Shown one piece after another: positions 9,171-18,921 of a stretch of DNA of 18,921 nt (position 1 is its first letter; the number at the start of each line of letters is the position of its first letter). The translations under genes were made by a program, and so were the position numbers. The notes under the pieces are model-generated. The model did not search any database. It saw only the letters and a program-made list of their open reading frames with translations, and was not told the origin of the DNA. Source of the DNA: Rodentolepis nana (taxonomy: Eukaryota > Platyhelminthes > Cestoda > Cyclophyllidea > Hymenolepididae); the NCBI GenBank assembly GCA_900617975.1, contig UZAE01000739.1, positions 1-18,921 on the forward strand, written 5' to 3'.

Positions 9171-11288
9171 AGTAAACAAAGACTTGGTTTCGCAAAACAC
9201 CATATTCTACCGCCTTCTGTGATAATAAACTAATGCAAGAAATAGGCTGCTACCCAATGCAAATTCAATCGAAATTGTATTATAAGGCATCATCGGTGAG
9301 AGGTATATCAAAGAAAAGGTTGAAAAGCGCAAGATTTACTCATTTTGAGTCAAGTTAATAAGCACAGTTATAAAGTAGATCCTCAACACTTTTAGAAGAA
9401 AGTAACCCCAAGGTGCCAATACTAACTATTCAACTTCTAAAATGTTAGGTAGCTAGACTTGCTTTTGGAACATAAGAATGCGATATAGAGACACAAAAGG
9501 AAAGAAACAGTTACTTGACATATGAAAACGAGTTAGATGTAATAACCAATGAGACAATTTATTTAAAAAAACAGCAGTTGTTTTCGGTTATCATGTTTAG
9601 AAGAACTTGATTTAGTCTATTTTGCTTACTGGCAAAAGTTATTACAATAGCACACTTTTTAATGAAAACAATTGGATGCGAATAAAATTATAAAAAAACA
9701 TTGTCGTTACTAGGGCCACGGTCAATTCAAAATACACACAAAGATAATTAAATGGCTAAGAACTTCACAAAACTCCAAGTCCCTATTCCTATCTGCATAC
9801 AAGAAAGTATTGTGCCAATAAGACGAACTCATAAAAAACTGCGAAGCAAGCGAAGAAAGCCAATATGAAGGAATGTATCAAATCGATTATTTGAATATAC
9901 CAAGTATATAATAGGCAGATGTTAAAAAATTTGAGATCTATTGAAAGCCCAAGAAAGTTACTTCCGTTTTAAAGGAAATATACAAACAAATGAACAACCC
10001 GGTTGGATAGAAGAGACTAGTCCCAATAGTCAACAAAATAATTCAAATCTGTAGGAATTGGTAAGAGCATGACACCAATAATAATGACAATCACAAAATT
10101 TACCGGAAGTGGGAACTAAGGAGAGCAGAGACATGACCATCTCAGTATAGAAATTGAGAATTGGTAAGTGAATTACCGCATAGCTCGAACCGATCAACTA
10201 AAACCCCCCAATCTTTCGATGGTTTGATCGTGTAATGGTTTAAAACACGTAAAGTTAATCAATAGTGGGGTTTCCAATTGTGAACTTCTCAATTAGTGAG
10301 CATTTATACTGTCACAAGGTAACTATTGGCAGAATATATCACTATTGGACTTGGAAGTTGGTAAGGTAATTTTCTAAAGCATACCGATGACCTTATTCGA
10401 CCACAAACAGAATGAGCGATTGTTACCAGAAATAGACACCGTTCCAAATTAATGATTGCGCATGATAGCATACAAGCACAAACACAAACGTGTCTACTAC
10501 ACGATTAAAGCGTGACTTAGCTACAATGCTCTCCACAAGAATGGACATGTCATGAGCATAAAATACCAGTCACATAGTGCCCCACCAACACTGGAAGGTG
10601 AGGGTTTGCTAACCCAGACAGAAAAAGTGAAACTTTTAATATTAATTCAAATGGTAGCCCCGGGTTTTGTCAAAATAACATTTCCGCCTATTTGTCTAAC
10701 TTCTTGATTCGCATTCGAATTGTTTCTACCTGTGGTACTACCGAAAAAATGATAAAATCAAGCCTAAATATATGTGCAGCTTAAGGCAATGGGTTAATGC
10801 TTAACTAAAGTGGAAAAATGTCCAATAAAAGAAGGGGAAATGCTTCCTTTGGCCTTTACCAAAAATTCCCTAATGATTTTGAATTAGAACCAAATCAAAT
10901 AGTCAAATACGCTTCGGTTCACTCCTTGCTTTCTTTTCATTTTTTCACTGCAAAAAGATGGTAAGCAACTTCGAATTTCTCTAGATTTTCGAATTTGCGC
11001 CCAGAAACTGATAAATCACTCGTTATAGTATGTTACAAGACAATGAAAAATAACTAAAAACTATGAGATTAAGTCAGAAATGGACATTGAAATCGAGACT
11101 CCAGGACTCCGGGAATTCAACTCTTAAACTAGCTCACAGACATTTTTATTTCCCACAATAAACTAAGATGCAATCTTGCAAAATACCTACTCTCTCTGTG
11201 TGGCCTTCTTGGTCTTTTCTGCAAAGTTCCCAATACACCACAAAGGCCACATTAAGCAACGCTTCAACACTAATAACTAAATGCTTAC

Positions 11289-11504
11289 CCATTTGATGAG
11301 TATCGTATATCGGTGGGGATTCAGCCCGATGTGGTTTTGTGGTTCCATTGCCGGCAGGAACAGCAGAAGAGCCTGTGGCAGTATTTGAAGAGGACGCATC
11401 CTTCTTAATACCACCGACCCCGCGTTGTGCAGCTGCTTGCAATTTACCAATATTTGTGTACACTGGTGGAGGCAGAGCTTGGTTCGGGTAAAGCACCGAC
11501 TTCT
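11289..11504 (-). CDS. Coding exon B: proline/tyrosine motif segment
   Basis: This exon of 216 nt has acceptor TCTCCCTTCAG and donor ATGG|GTAAGC, and is phase 1 at both ends. The junction with exon A makes a Glu codon. It encodes 71 full codons (model residues 85-155). Near its start is PPPVYTNIG with Tyr99-Thr-Asn101, which fits the pYxN pattern recognised by Grb2-type SH2 domains when phosphorylated. Near its end is PPIYDT around Tyr150, a second proline-flanked tyrosine. Between them is an Ala/Ser/Thr/Gly linker. These are features seen directly; phosphorylation and partners are inference. Such paired tyrosines suit the cytoplasmic tail of a receptor or a docking protein. The exon sits between introns of 4186 and 6348 nt. 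Confidence 0.85.
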
Positions 11505-14500
11505 CTGAAGGGAGAAAACGGAAAGATCTTCACTTAGTGGGCTTCTAGGAAGTGAGATAAGATACTTCAGCCAAGAATACGAAGCACTAGTTTGCTCGAT
11601 CATGCCAAACATTTGATGTGACCAGTAGGCACAAAGAGGTATTTCTAAATGCGAAAGTCTTATTCGCATGAGAATCAAGAATGTAACTTCATGAAAGTGG
11701 AACCTTCAATAAATGCCCACATTTATTATGCATCCCAAAGGACTATCTTCCAAAGCCAACAAATATCCGCATATGATATTGCTTAATTTTTAATTTAAAT
11801 AGATTGACGATTTTACAACACCTAGGCTCGACCTTGACTAAATGTCTCCCCTTAATGACTAGTGTGGAAATGCTATACTGTTTCAAAATTGCATTTTGAA
11901 GAATACGATATAGTAATGGGAAATTGGAAAATGGCGCAATGAAAGTTTTGATTAAATTTCATTTAAATCAGTATAGTTAGGTGAATTCAACTTAATGCAA
12001 ATAAAGATTTTGAAACTTATGATTGAATAAAAGTTCACAACCAGCAATAAAATAAAGGAAAAAAGCTTACATGTTATTCAAAATTTCTTCCTTGTAAAGG
12101 TTAGTTGTTAGACAAGTGATTTAAAATGAATTAGGGGCATTCTTAAGATTAATTTAAAAACCATACAGTAATCTAGTTATATTTCGAAGGAGTTTTTAAC
12201 AGTATTTATCTTTGACAGAGGAATTGTGTTCAGATTAGGAGCTCGAATCTTTTTGTTGTTTTAATTACCAACAGAGTTGGTCAATGAGGATTTCGATGCA
12301 GAAAATCGAACTCAAGGTATTAATAGACCAGCTCATGGTAATCTACTAATAACCCTTTTAAGTACTATGTCTCAGTGTAACCGTGTAATGATGGTCTAGT
12401 GCGGTTGTGGGAACAGTAAGTAGTTAGCATAATTTGGCCAAAGCCTAATTCCTTAAATGAGTCACTGAAAGCGACAGCTACAAAATGATCGGATTTTTTG
12501 CGATAAAACCACCTCGGTTAGCAAAGCAAATAAGTTGCCCAGTAGCCAGAGTCTTAATTAACAAAGATGTGTGTTTCGGCAACGATACCAGATGCGTATT
12601 ATTGGCATCAATGGAAATTGTTCATATAATTTAGATTGTCCATTGAGACCAGACCTAGACCTGTGAATGGCTGTTTCTTTTGGAAAATGGCCGAATCTTC
12701 CTTCCATCAGTTCATGATATAAATGCCTGGTTGAACTGAAGTTTACTTAACGCAAAGCAAAAGGCAGACTAGGAACTCCACAATATTAAGCGAAGATGAC
12801 TATTATTCCAGTCCAATTACACAAATCGTAGCAATTATTCTAATTGCAGATCATAGACAACTAAGGCAAATGTGTACTTCAGGTTCTGGCAGGCGTCAAG
12901 ATAAATATTTGCATGAAATCTACTAGCAATTAGTTTAATATTTTTCAAAAACAAATATAATTCCTTGATAGGCACCTTGGCATAAGTTAACATTATAAAT
13001 ACGTCCAACCCTTTGATATTTACTCAACAGATGGGCCTGATTTGTATTAAAAAGCCCGACCAAAGCGCAGAGAGTCGAACGTCCACGTAGTAGCTAATTT
13101 CATAAACGTCCCCAAAGATGGCCGATTGATTAATGAAGAATTAGTGATGATTCGATAATCTAACAGTCACCAAGTATGATACGAGAAGCACAGGCGCATT
13201 TAATACCTTTAATTCATCCAAATTAGAATTCTGGAGAGGGAGTGGGTATGAAAGGATTTACAATGGACAAATTTATACGCACACATGGAAAATGCAGTCT
13301 CTTGTAGTTGTTAATGTGTCGCATTATAAATGTCTAGACAAGGAAGATGTGACCTTTCAATTGGGAGAAGGGGGAGAGATGTGATTTATGCCTTCCTAAA
13401 GAGTAGGCAATATGCAAGAGACGAGTATTTTGAACCCTAGGTAATTCAAATAATACACAAAGCCTGGAATTTATCTCAAAATGACTAAAAGCATATAAAA
13501 AACTTCGAAGAGGAATCGGAAGCAGATACAAATTCAGGTAATTAATCGATATTTACATTGAACTGAGAGTCACAATCCACCTAATTGTAGCGGTTGATCC
13601 GAAGATATGGAAACAACGTAGAAGTTAGATAGGCAAACCCTACTTACTGCAAAATAACCACAATCACTATCGTCATTGTTATAAAAGCAGTAGTATTCCT
13701 CCAGACGCAGGGCGAACTTTTAGTGGTTGCTAATAGTTATCGGTGGAGGGATGAATCACCACGAACCGCTCCAAGGAATTAAAGTCCTCCACAAGCGTTA
13801 GGAAAAGAAATGGTTCTAGAGTTAACTAGAAGTATGATCTCAAGCGACAGCATATGAAGTAATTCACACATAACTCTATGGCAATTAAATCGCATGTTGA
13901 GAAAGAATCGATTGGATATAAGTGACAGCTTTCGACGAATATGCTCTCAACACTTTCGGTCAATTAATAAGGAGTAAATATTGGGCTACTCAGGTCAACC
14001 GTACCTAACCACAATGATAACGTACCTTAATAGATATACTAGACGCAATACCCTAATATGATGTTTAATTAAGAAGAGTTCCCTATGGGGTCTTCTGAGT
14101 TTCGTGTATGGTTCGACCTATTCAAGTGACTCGGCCAATTGCTTCGATGAATGAAGCTATTCCAACTAATGCTTAAAAGATTGGGTCCCACAATCGTTTA
14201 TTCTTCGGTTACTGTCGAATATGACATCGCTAAAGTCCAAATACGCAACTAAAGGCATAAAATACATAGCAAGAATACTTTACCATAAATATATGCATTA
14301 ATTTAAATGATTTATCGCTTTTAACTTATAAAGGCTCAAATACATTACAGAAAAATAGAAAATATAATTTGTTTTTATCTAATTGTGTATTAAAAGCACT
14401 TAAATATCGATGGGAATGCAAAGAAACAAAAAAGGTGAATAAGACCAAAGCATAAGCCAGTTGATGAGATTTAAACAGCACAATTTCTTATCTCCCCGTT

Positions 14501-15690
14501 ATTGAACACGACCGTAGCACGACCCGTTGGTGATCTATGCACATCCTTTTGCACTGCTAGAAAATTGACTTTTTTTGCCTCAGCAAGCGGCATAACGTCA
14601 GTCCATTAGCAACCGCTGCTACCACCTTACGCCTCTCAAATGAAAATGCATTTTTCGACATGGCCCATCGAATGGACATATCTGCGTAGACTAAATTTCA
14701 ATAAATTTTTCTAGGTAGAGGGAAATTCGTTGTTGTGGCCATTAGGTAAGAAATATTTCCTAGTGCTGTGAAAAAAGCCAAGCTGCAGATGGTGAATAAA
14801 CCGAATGATTCATTAATCGTCATGATCCTGCGCGTAGCCTGGCAAAGTCATCCAAATGAATGTTATGCCAAGTGGGAAATTCGTACACTCCATGGCATTC
14901 GCTCATTTATGAATCTTAAAATTTTGCACTAAAGGATTTCTTGAGATTATTGGCCATCGCAATGTCAAAATTGGTCACTACGTTTCGCTTCATTATTATG
15001 CACCAGAAAAGCAACTCAAAGATCAAGGGACCGAAACTTATCGACACTCATCAAGTGACGTGGGCACTAATTCTTAATGCGTTTTGGCCACTATAATAAA
15101 TTTAAATACCATTTCAACAATAACAACAGAGGTGAGAGAATTCGTGTCAAGTTTTGAGAAAATTTATGTCAAATGCAGTCCATCTTCATAGAATTTCAGT
15201 CATTATTAAGAAAATATTAGGCACTCTGATTAATAACGATTCAAATACCCTTAAAACATCAGTTTACTGGTAAGAAGACGGATAAAAGTGCAAAGAGACT
15301 AAAGGTTGTGCCTAAACGTAAATTCTCCTTGGGGTTCCCTTTATACACTGGAACTATAAACTGTTTTATTACGAAGCTATGTGTTTACCGCCTATAGCAT
15401 ACATTTTTTTAAATAAACGTTTGGAAAAACTCTAGCTTGACCAAACCAAGCCGAGCAGGATATGTTCGGAACCGGGGTCAATCAAGGTCAGACATGGTTT
15501 TTTTGCTTCATCTGCCCTCAACCAGCATGATTAGTTTAAATACGGTCACGAGATCGACCGCACTGATAGGAGTAGAAATAATCTTTGGAACCAACGTATA
15601 GTTTAGAATATGAGCAAAGATTGCTGGTCATACACTCCTGTCTTTTAAATAAGATTATCTTACTAATGAATATAAGAACAATTTATTTAC
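11505..15690 (-). other. Intron between exons A and B (4186 nt)
   Basis: It runs from the GTAAAT donor at 15690 to the CTTCAG acceptor ending at 11505. It is AT-rich throughout. Scattered open stretches (for example minus strand 13334-13531) have no motif and no good splice sites. No tRNA, repeat array or mobile-element motif was seen. Confidence 0.65.
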
Positions 15691-15924
15691 CCATATTGGT
15701 AGAATGAGCAGTATTTGTCACCGAGATATCATTGCTGCGATCTGCTTGTCCCAGAGTTTCATCATTTTCGTCATCCTCTGTGAGACAGCCTTCTGTCGTA
15801 CCGCCGTCTTCATCGCTTCCATCGTCACTCCCGTTGGTAGCTGAGTGGTGTTCACCATTTGCGTCCACTTCATTTGCAGGCCCCATTCCATTGGAAGAAC
15901 CGGAGTCACCCAGAGAACCCAAGC
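15691..15924 (-). CDS. Coding exon A: acidic Ser/Gly/Asp-rich segment
   Basis: This is an internal exon of 234 nt. The acceptor is a pyrimidine tract ending TTCATTTAAG, and the donor is ATGG|GTAAAT. It enters and leaves in phase 1 and is open throughout. It encodes 77 full codons (residues 7-83 of the assembled 651-residue model). The composition is strongly biased: Gly/Ser/Asn at the start, then an acidic stretch of mostly Asp, Glu, Gly and Thr (about residues 38-62), then a Ser/Thr/Asn-rich end. No cysteine framework, membrane segment or known domain is visible, so it is almost certainly disordered. Because it is a multiple of three with matching phases, it could be skipped without breaking the frame. 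The next exon lies 4186 nt away. Confidence 0.82.
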
Positions 15925-18385
15925 CTTAAATGAAAGAAAAAATGTAAGAATATTCTATCTTATGTAAATTAAACAAAATAGTTCAAAACCGAGTTTTTAT
16001 GAATAGAAGAGAAATAGTTGGACAGCCTTTCCTGTGACTATTGATTAGTGCCCATATTGGAAATCCTAAAAGGATTCTATTAACCACTACTGAAACGTAC
16101 TTATTTCGAAGTCTTTCCGTTTTTAACCAGGCTTAAATGGTGAAAGAAGATTACTTTCAAATATTCACCTTTTTTTCAGCCAGGGACTAGAGCATGTCTG
16201 GTATCCTAATACCCAGTGATACATTAATATCCGTCAAGTGGGTACATTCGAAAGCTAGCCCGACTTCCAAACTAGAATATTCTGAGATGGGACTTTGTCA
16301 ATTAAAAGCCCAGGTAGACACCTCACAGTGGATGTAGATTGTAGGATGGTGAGAACATTTTTGCCACAATCACAAACAAGCAAATCAAGCAACGGTGACT
16401 TGTTCGAGCACTACCATATCACTACTGGTGTGATTTTATTTAATAGACACATAAACGAACTTCCAAGTTAAGCTGAAAGGGGAATTTTACAAAGAGTCAG
16501 CAATAACACTTATTATCATTAAAAACCAGGTATTTGAGATAATATGGAGAAATAGATAAGTGATTGTCAAATATTAAATAAACACGGGCAGGGGGGGGGT
16601 AGGGTATGTCGAATCCTCTGATTAACCTAAACGAACCAAAAGTATGTCTAGCCATGCTAAAGTTAATGTAGCGAGGGATGTTACAACGCATTTTCGAACT
16701 CGGGGCTTGCTACCTATTTTATTCCAGCTGATAATTTTTTCATTAATAGGTAACGTGATATTAATACAGCCAACTGTTATTTAAACATTGAATGTTTTTT
16801 CCACCCCCCAGTTTTCGACGTCCAAAAGGGAATTTGTGCAGATAATCTGCCCTAAAGACAACTAATAATTATCAGCGGATAGTACACGAATTTTCCACTA
16901 ACTAAAAGAAAGAAGTGGGGTTGTGGATAGACACAACCATATTTCCACTCCACACTGAGGAATAAGATGTGAATACAGCGAAAAGATTGCGCACTTTTAG
17001 GATGTCTTGACTTGACATTAATGTAATATATCATGATAAATGTTACACATACGCATATAAGTGCTTTCAATAAGAAGAGATCATTATCGTAAAATTGTGT
17101 GAAGTTAAGTAAATTTAGAGACGAAATAAAAATGTTGAATTTCGTTAAATTTCCATAATATAGGCAGATGTGCCTTTGGTTTACCAGTTGCAAGGTTACA
17201 ATATTGTTCTAACACATGTCGCATATTAAATAAAGCATTCAACCGGAATTTCAGCTTAATTTATTGACACTGATATTCAAGCAAAATACTTCATCACTAT
17301 TCGCCCAAACTAAGTTTGTAATTCGCTAATTTAGGACAAAGAAACCTCAATGGCACAATTATAATTATTAGAGCATACAAGCACTAAAATTGCTTCCGAC
17401 TTTTGACTTTATGCGCATTGGAACTGGTAGTAAAGCGTTTCCGGGGAAAGATTAACTCATTCCAAACAGTCATGTAGTAGCAATGACTAAAATACTACTT
17501 TTGCGTATACCACGATATAAAATTAAAAGGACAATTGGGTGTCAAAAAATTAACGCTAATGGCTGACTCAAATGTGGTCTTAACAGCAGAAATAAAAGAT
17601 CAGCCGACTTGAAAGATGGTTAGAAACTGGAAAGCATGATGCTGCCAACTGCGATAAATGTTTATTTTCTCCTTCATGGGAGATCTTCTAGTCAACTATG
17701 GAACCCAAAACTTGTTGGCACGGATGAATTAACTTCTGTGAATCCAGCATCAATTAACAGACCAGCCTATCAACTTAGGGCGCTTCAATGTGAAGGCTGG
17801 ATGACAGCTTACTAATTTGAGCGCGTTAATGGAAGAAATGTGTCACAAAGCAGCTACACTATCAGGGAAACAAAACGCCAGTGGTAATCAGAGAACTTGC
17901 ACATGCAAAGAGTTAAGGAAAAGAGTATGCCGCCAAATATAAAAAATTAGATCCACACACGACCAATCCATCAGTATACAACCCTCAAGTTTGATGTAAA
18001 CACATGTTCCAATTTAATAAAATTTTTAGAACTAAATAAAAAGTTGAAAGTTGTATCCAAGGGGCTGTAGTGAACAGAAAGACCCCGAAAGAAATATGTA
18101 AAAATGCCAAAATGGCAGACAAACTGCAATCAGCAATATTCGTGAAAGATTTTATGCTTTACAATAAACGTAAGGGCGGACATAAATGCCAATAAAAGCG
18201 AACAGCACATAAAGGAAAATGCATAAAATAGTGCAATTTTAACGGAGATGCCAACCTGTTACAAAGTAAGCGAGAACATTATTTCTGTTAGACACCACTC
18301 TATTCAACAATTTTTAAAAAAAGAAAACTTAAATTTCTATAACTAGCATTTTATAAACCTCTTTAGGGGTGTGCGATAGACTTAC
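15925..18385 (-). other. Sequence upstream of exon A, probably intron
   Basis: If the micro-exon at 18386-18401 is real, this is a 2461-nt intron; otherwise it is part of a longer intron or upstream sequence. It holds a G-run motif at 16586-16604. The open frames at 16497-16691 and 16852-17193 on the minus strand are AT-rich and carry no motif. Confidence 0.5.
16586..16604 (+). other. G-run motif, potential G-quadruplex
   Basis: The plus strand reads GGG, CA, nine G, TA, GGG, which satisfies the simple pattern of four G-tracts with short loops if the nine-G run is split. It is on the template strand of the minus-strand gene, so the transcript would carry C-runs here. This is a sequence pattern only. 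Confidence 0.4.
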
Positions 18386-18401
18386 CTCCACGTGGTGCAC
18401 C
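18386..18401 (-). CDS. Candidate 16-nt micro-exon of the minus-strand gene
   Basis: On the minus strand, 16 bases reading GGTGCACCACGTGGAG lie between an acceptor (TTGCCTAG, with a T-run 25-30 bases upstream) and an excellent donor (GAG|GTAAGT). Entered in phase 0 they read Gly-Ala-Pro-Arg-Gly plus one G. That G joins the GC opening the exon at 15924 to make a Gly codon, so the frame runs on correctly. The TAG of the acceptor is an in-frame stop, so the exon cannot be longer in this frame. Micro-exons are well known in flatworms, but a short match like this could be chance. The bases also hold the palindrome CCACGTGG, an E-box-type sequence. The intron to the next exon would be 2461 nt. Confidence 0.4.
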
Positions 18402-18921
18402 CTAGGCAACATATACTCATACGGCAAAAAAGTCTAAACCGGCAGTTGACTTCTGACTTCAAACTACCATCACCCCACTGTATGTCATATTCGACTACTT
18501 TCACAGTACTCACCTCACGTTTTTTCTACCTTTTCTACTTTCGTCTTTGAAACACTCTCATGTTCCCTACCCCCTCTCTCTACTTTTTTCACTTTGATGT
18601 TCCTCCCCTCTGTGAAGCCTGAAGTCAACTAAAGGGCTAATGATAACTATCAAAACGCCTGCCATTTGATATAAATAAATAAACCTCTTTAAAGCTGTAC
18701 GCAAATAAGCTCAAAAGACAATGTCTGAGAACTTTGTTAAATTCATAGCAAACACAGCGTGCTGGTGTGATGGATTGGAAGTATTTTCGACAGGTAACCA
18801 TTCCAGAATCAGCGTAAAAATTTTATTCAACTGAATCATGAAAGTCTGCTTCTAAATGTGGCTAATGGCTTTTGTCTACCAAAAAAAACAATGAGGCCCA
18901 AATTAAATTTCCCATATTGAG
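18402..18921 (-). other. Right flank, purine-rich in the transcript
   Basis: No coding exon is called here. From about 18514 to 18614 the minus strand is strongly purine-rich (GA-rich with A-runs), ending in a strong donor-like GAG|GTGAGT at 18513. The only long open frame through it meets TGA at the donor, and no good acceptor precedes it. The 5' part of the gene should lie to the right of 18921. Confidence 0.4.

Larger units (their letters stand above)
4941..11288 (-). other. Large intron between exons B and C (6348 nt)
   Basis: This is the largest intron, running from the GTAAGC donor at 11288 to the TATAG acceptor ending at 4941. It carries the tRNA-derived element near 5549-5640, an orphan splice acceptor at 6445, the Fpg/Nei-like plus-strand frame at 7070-7210 and the GC-richer open block at 8960-9170. 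Outside these it is AT-rich with no recognisable gene, RNA or tandem repeat. Confidence 0.7.

Noticed and set aside
10598..10618. Small inverted repeat GGGTT-TGCT-AACCC.
   Set aside because: A five-base-pair stem alone is expected by chance and has no context.
13060..13130. B-box-like GTTCGACTCTC on the minus strand, suggesting a second tRNA-like element.
   Set aside because: No A box at the right spacing and no tRNA stems.
18514..18614. Purine-rich minus-strand stretch with a GAG|GTGAGT donor as a coding exon.
   Set aside because: Every frame is closed at or near the donor, and no pyrimidine-rich acceptor precedes the open part.

Overview
The window looks like nuclear DNA from an invertebrate animal. 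It is AT-rich, and the coding blocks are short islands bounded by GT...AG splice sites and separated by introns of 0.4 to 6.3 kb. There are no operons, ribosome binding sites or bacterial-type genes. The mix of kilobase introns, a possible micro-exon and a long Q/S/P-rich protein would suit a parasitic flatworm such as a cestode, but nothing here proves the phylum.

The main content is one minus-strand gene whose 5' part lies beyond the right edge. Reading right to left, I place a 16-nt micro-exon (18386-18401, tentative), six well supported coding exons (15691-15924, 11289-11504, 4662-4940, 3684-4039, 2296-2755, 1508-1879) and a short terminal coding segment with a stop codon (364-386, tentative). 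All internal junctions keep one reading frame. The six core exons encode about 640 residues and the full model 651. The product has no recognisable folded domain. It is a low-complexity tail with an acidic block, a Tyr-Thr-Asn motif, an Arg cluster, Gln-rich segments with a run of six Gln, and near its C-terminus an Asp-flanked FPPPP motif of the kind bound by Ena/VASP EVH1 domains. I infer a scaffold protein or the cytoplasmic tail of a receptor linked to actin regulation. I do not recognise the gene.

The 6.3-kb intron 4941-11288 holds most of the unexplained structure. It contains a degenerate tRNA-derived element (SINE-like, about 5549-5640), a strong unused splice acceptor at 6444 that would give a truncated protein, a plus-strand 46-codon reading frame (7070-7210) resembling the N-terminus of Fpg/Nei DNA glycosylases, and a GC-richer open block (8960-9170). 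The other introns and both flanks look like unremarkable AT-rich sequence, apart from a G-run motif at 16586-16604 and a purine-rich stretch of the transcript just before the micro-exon.
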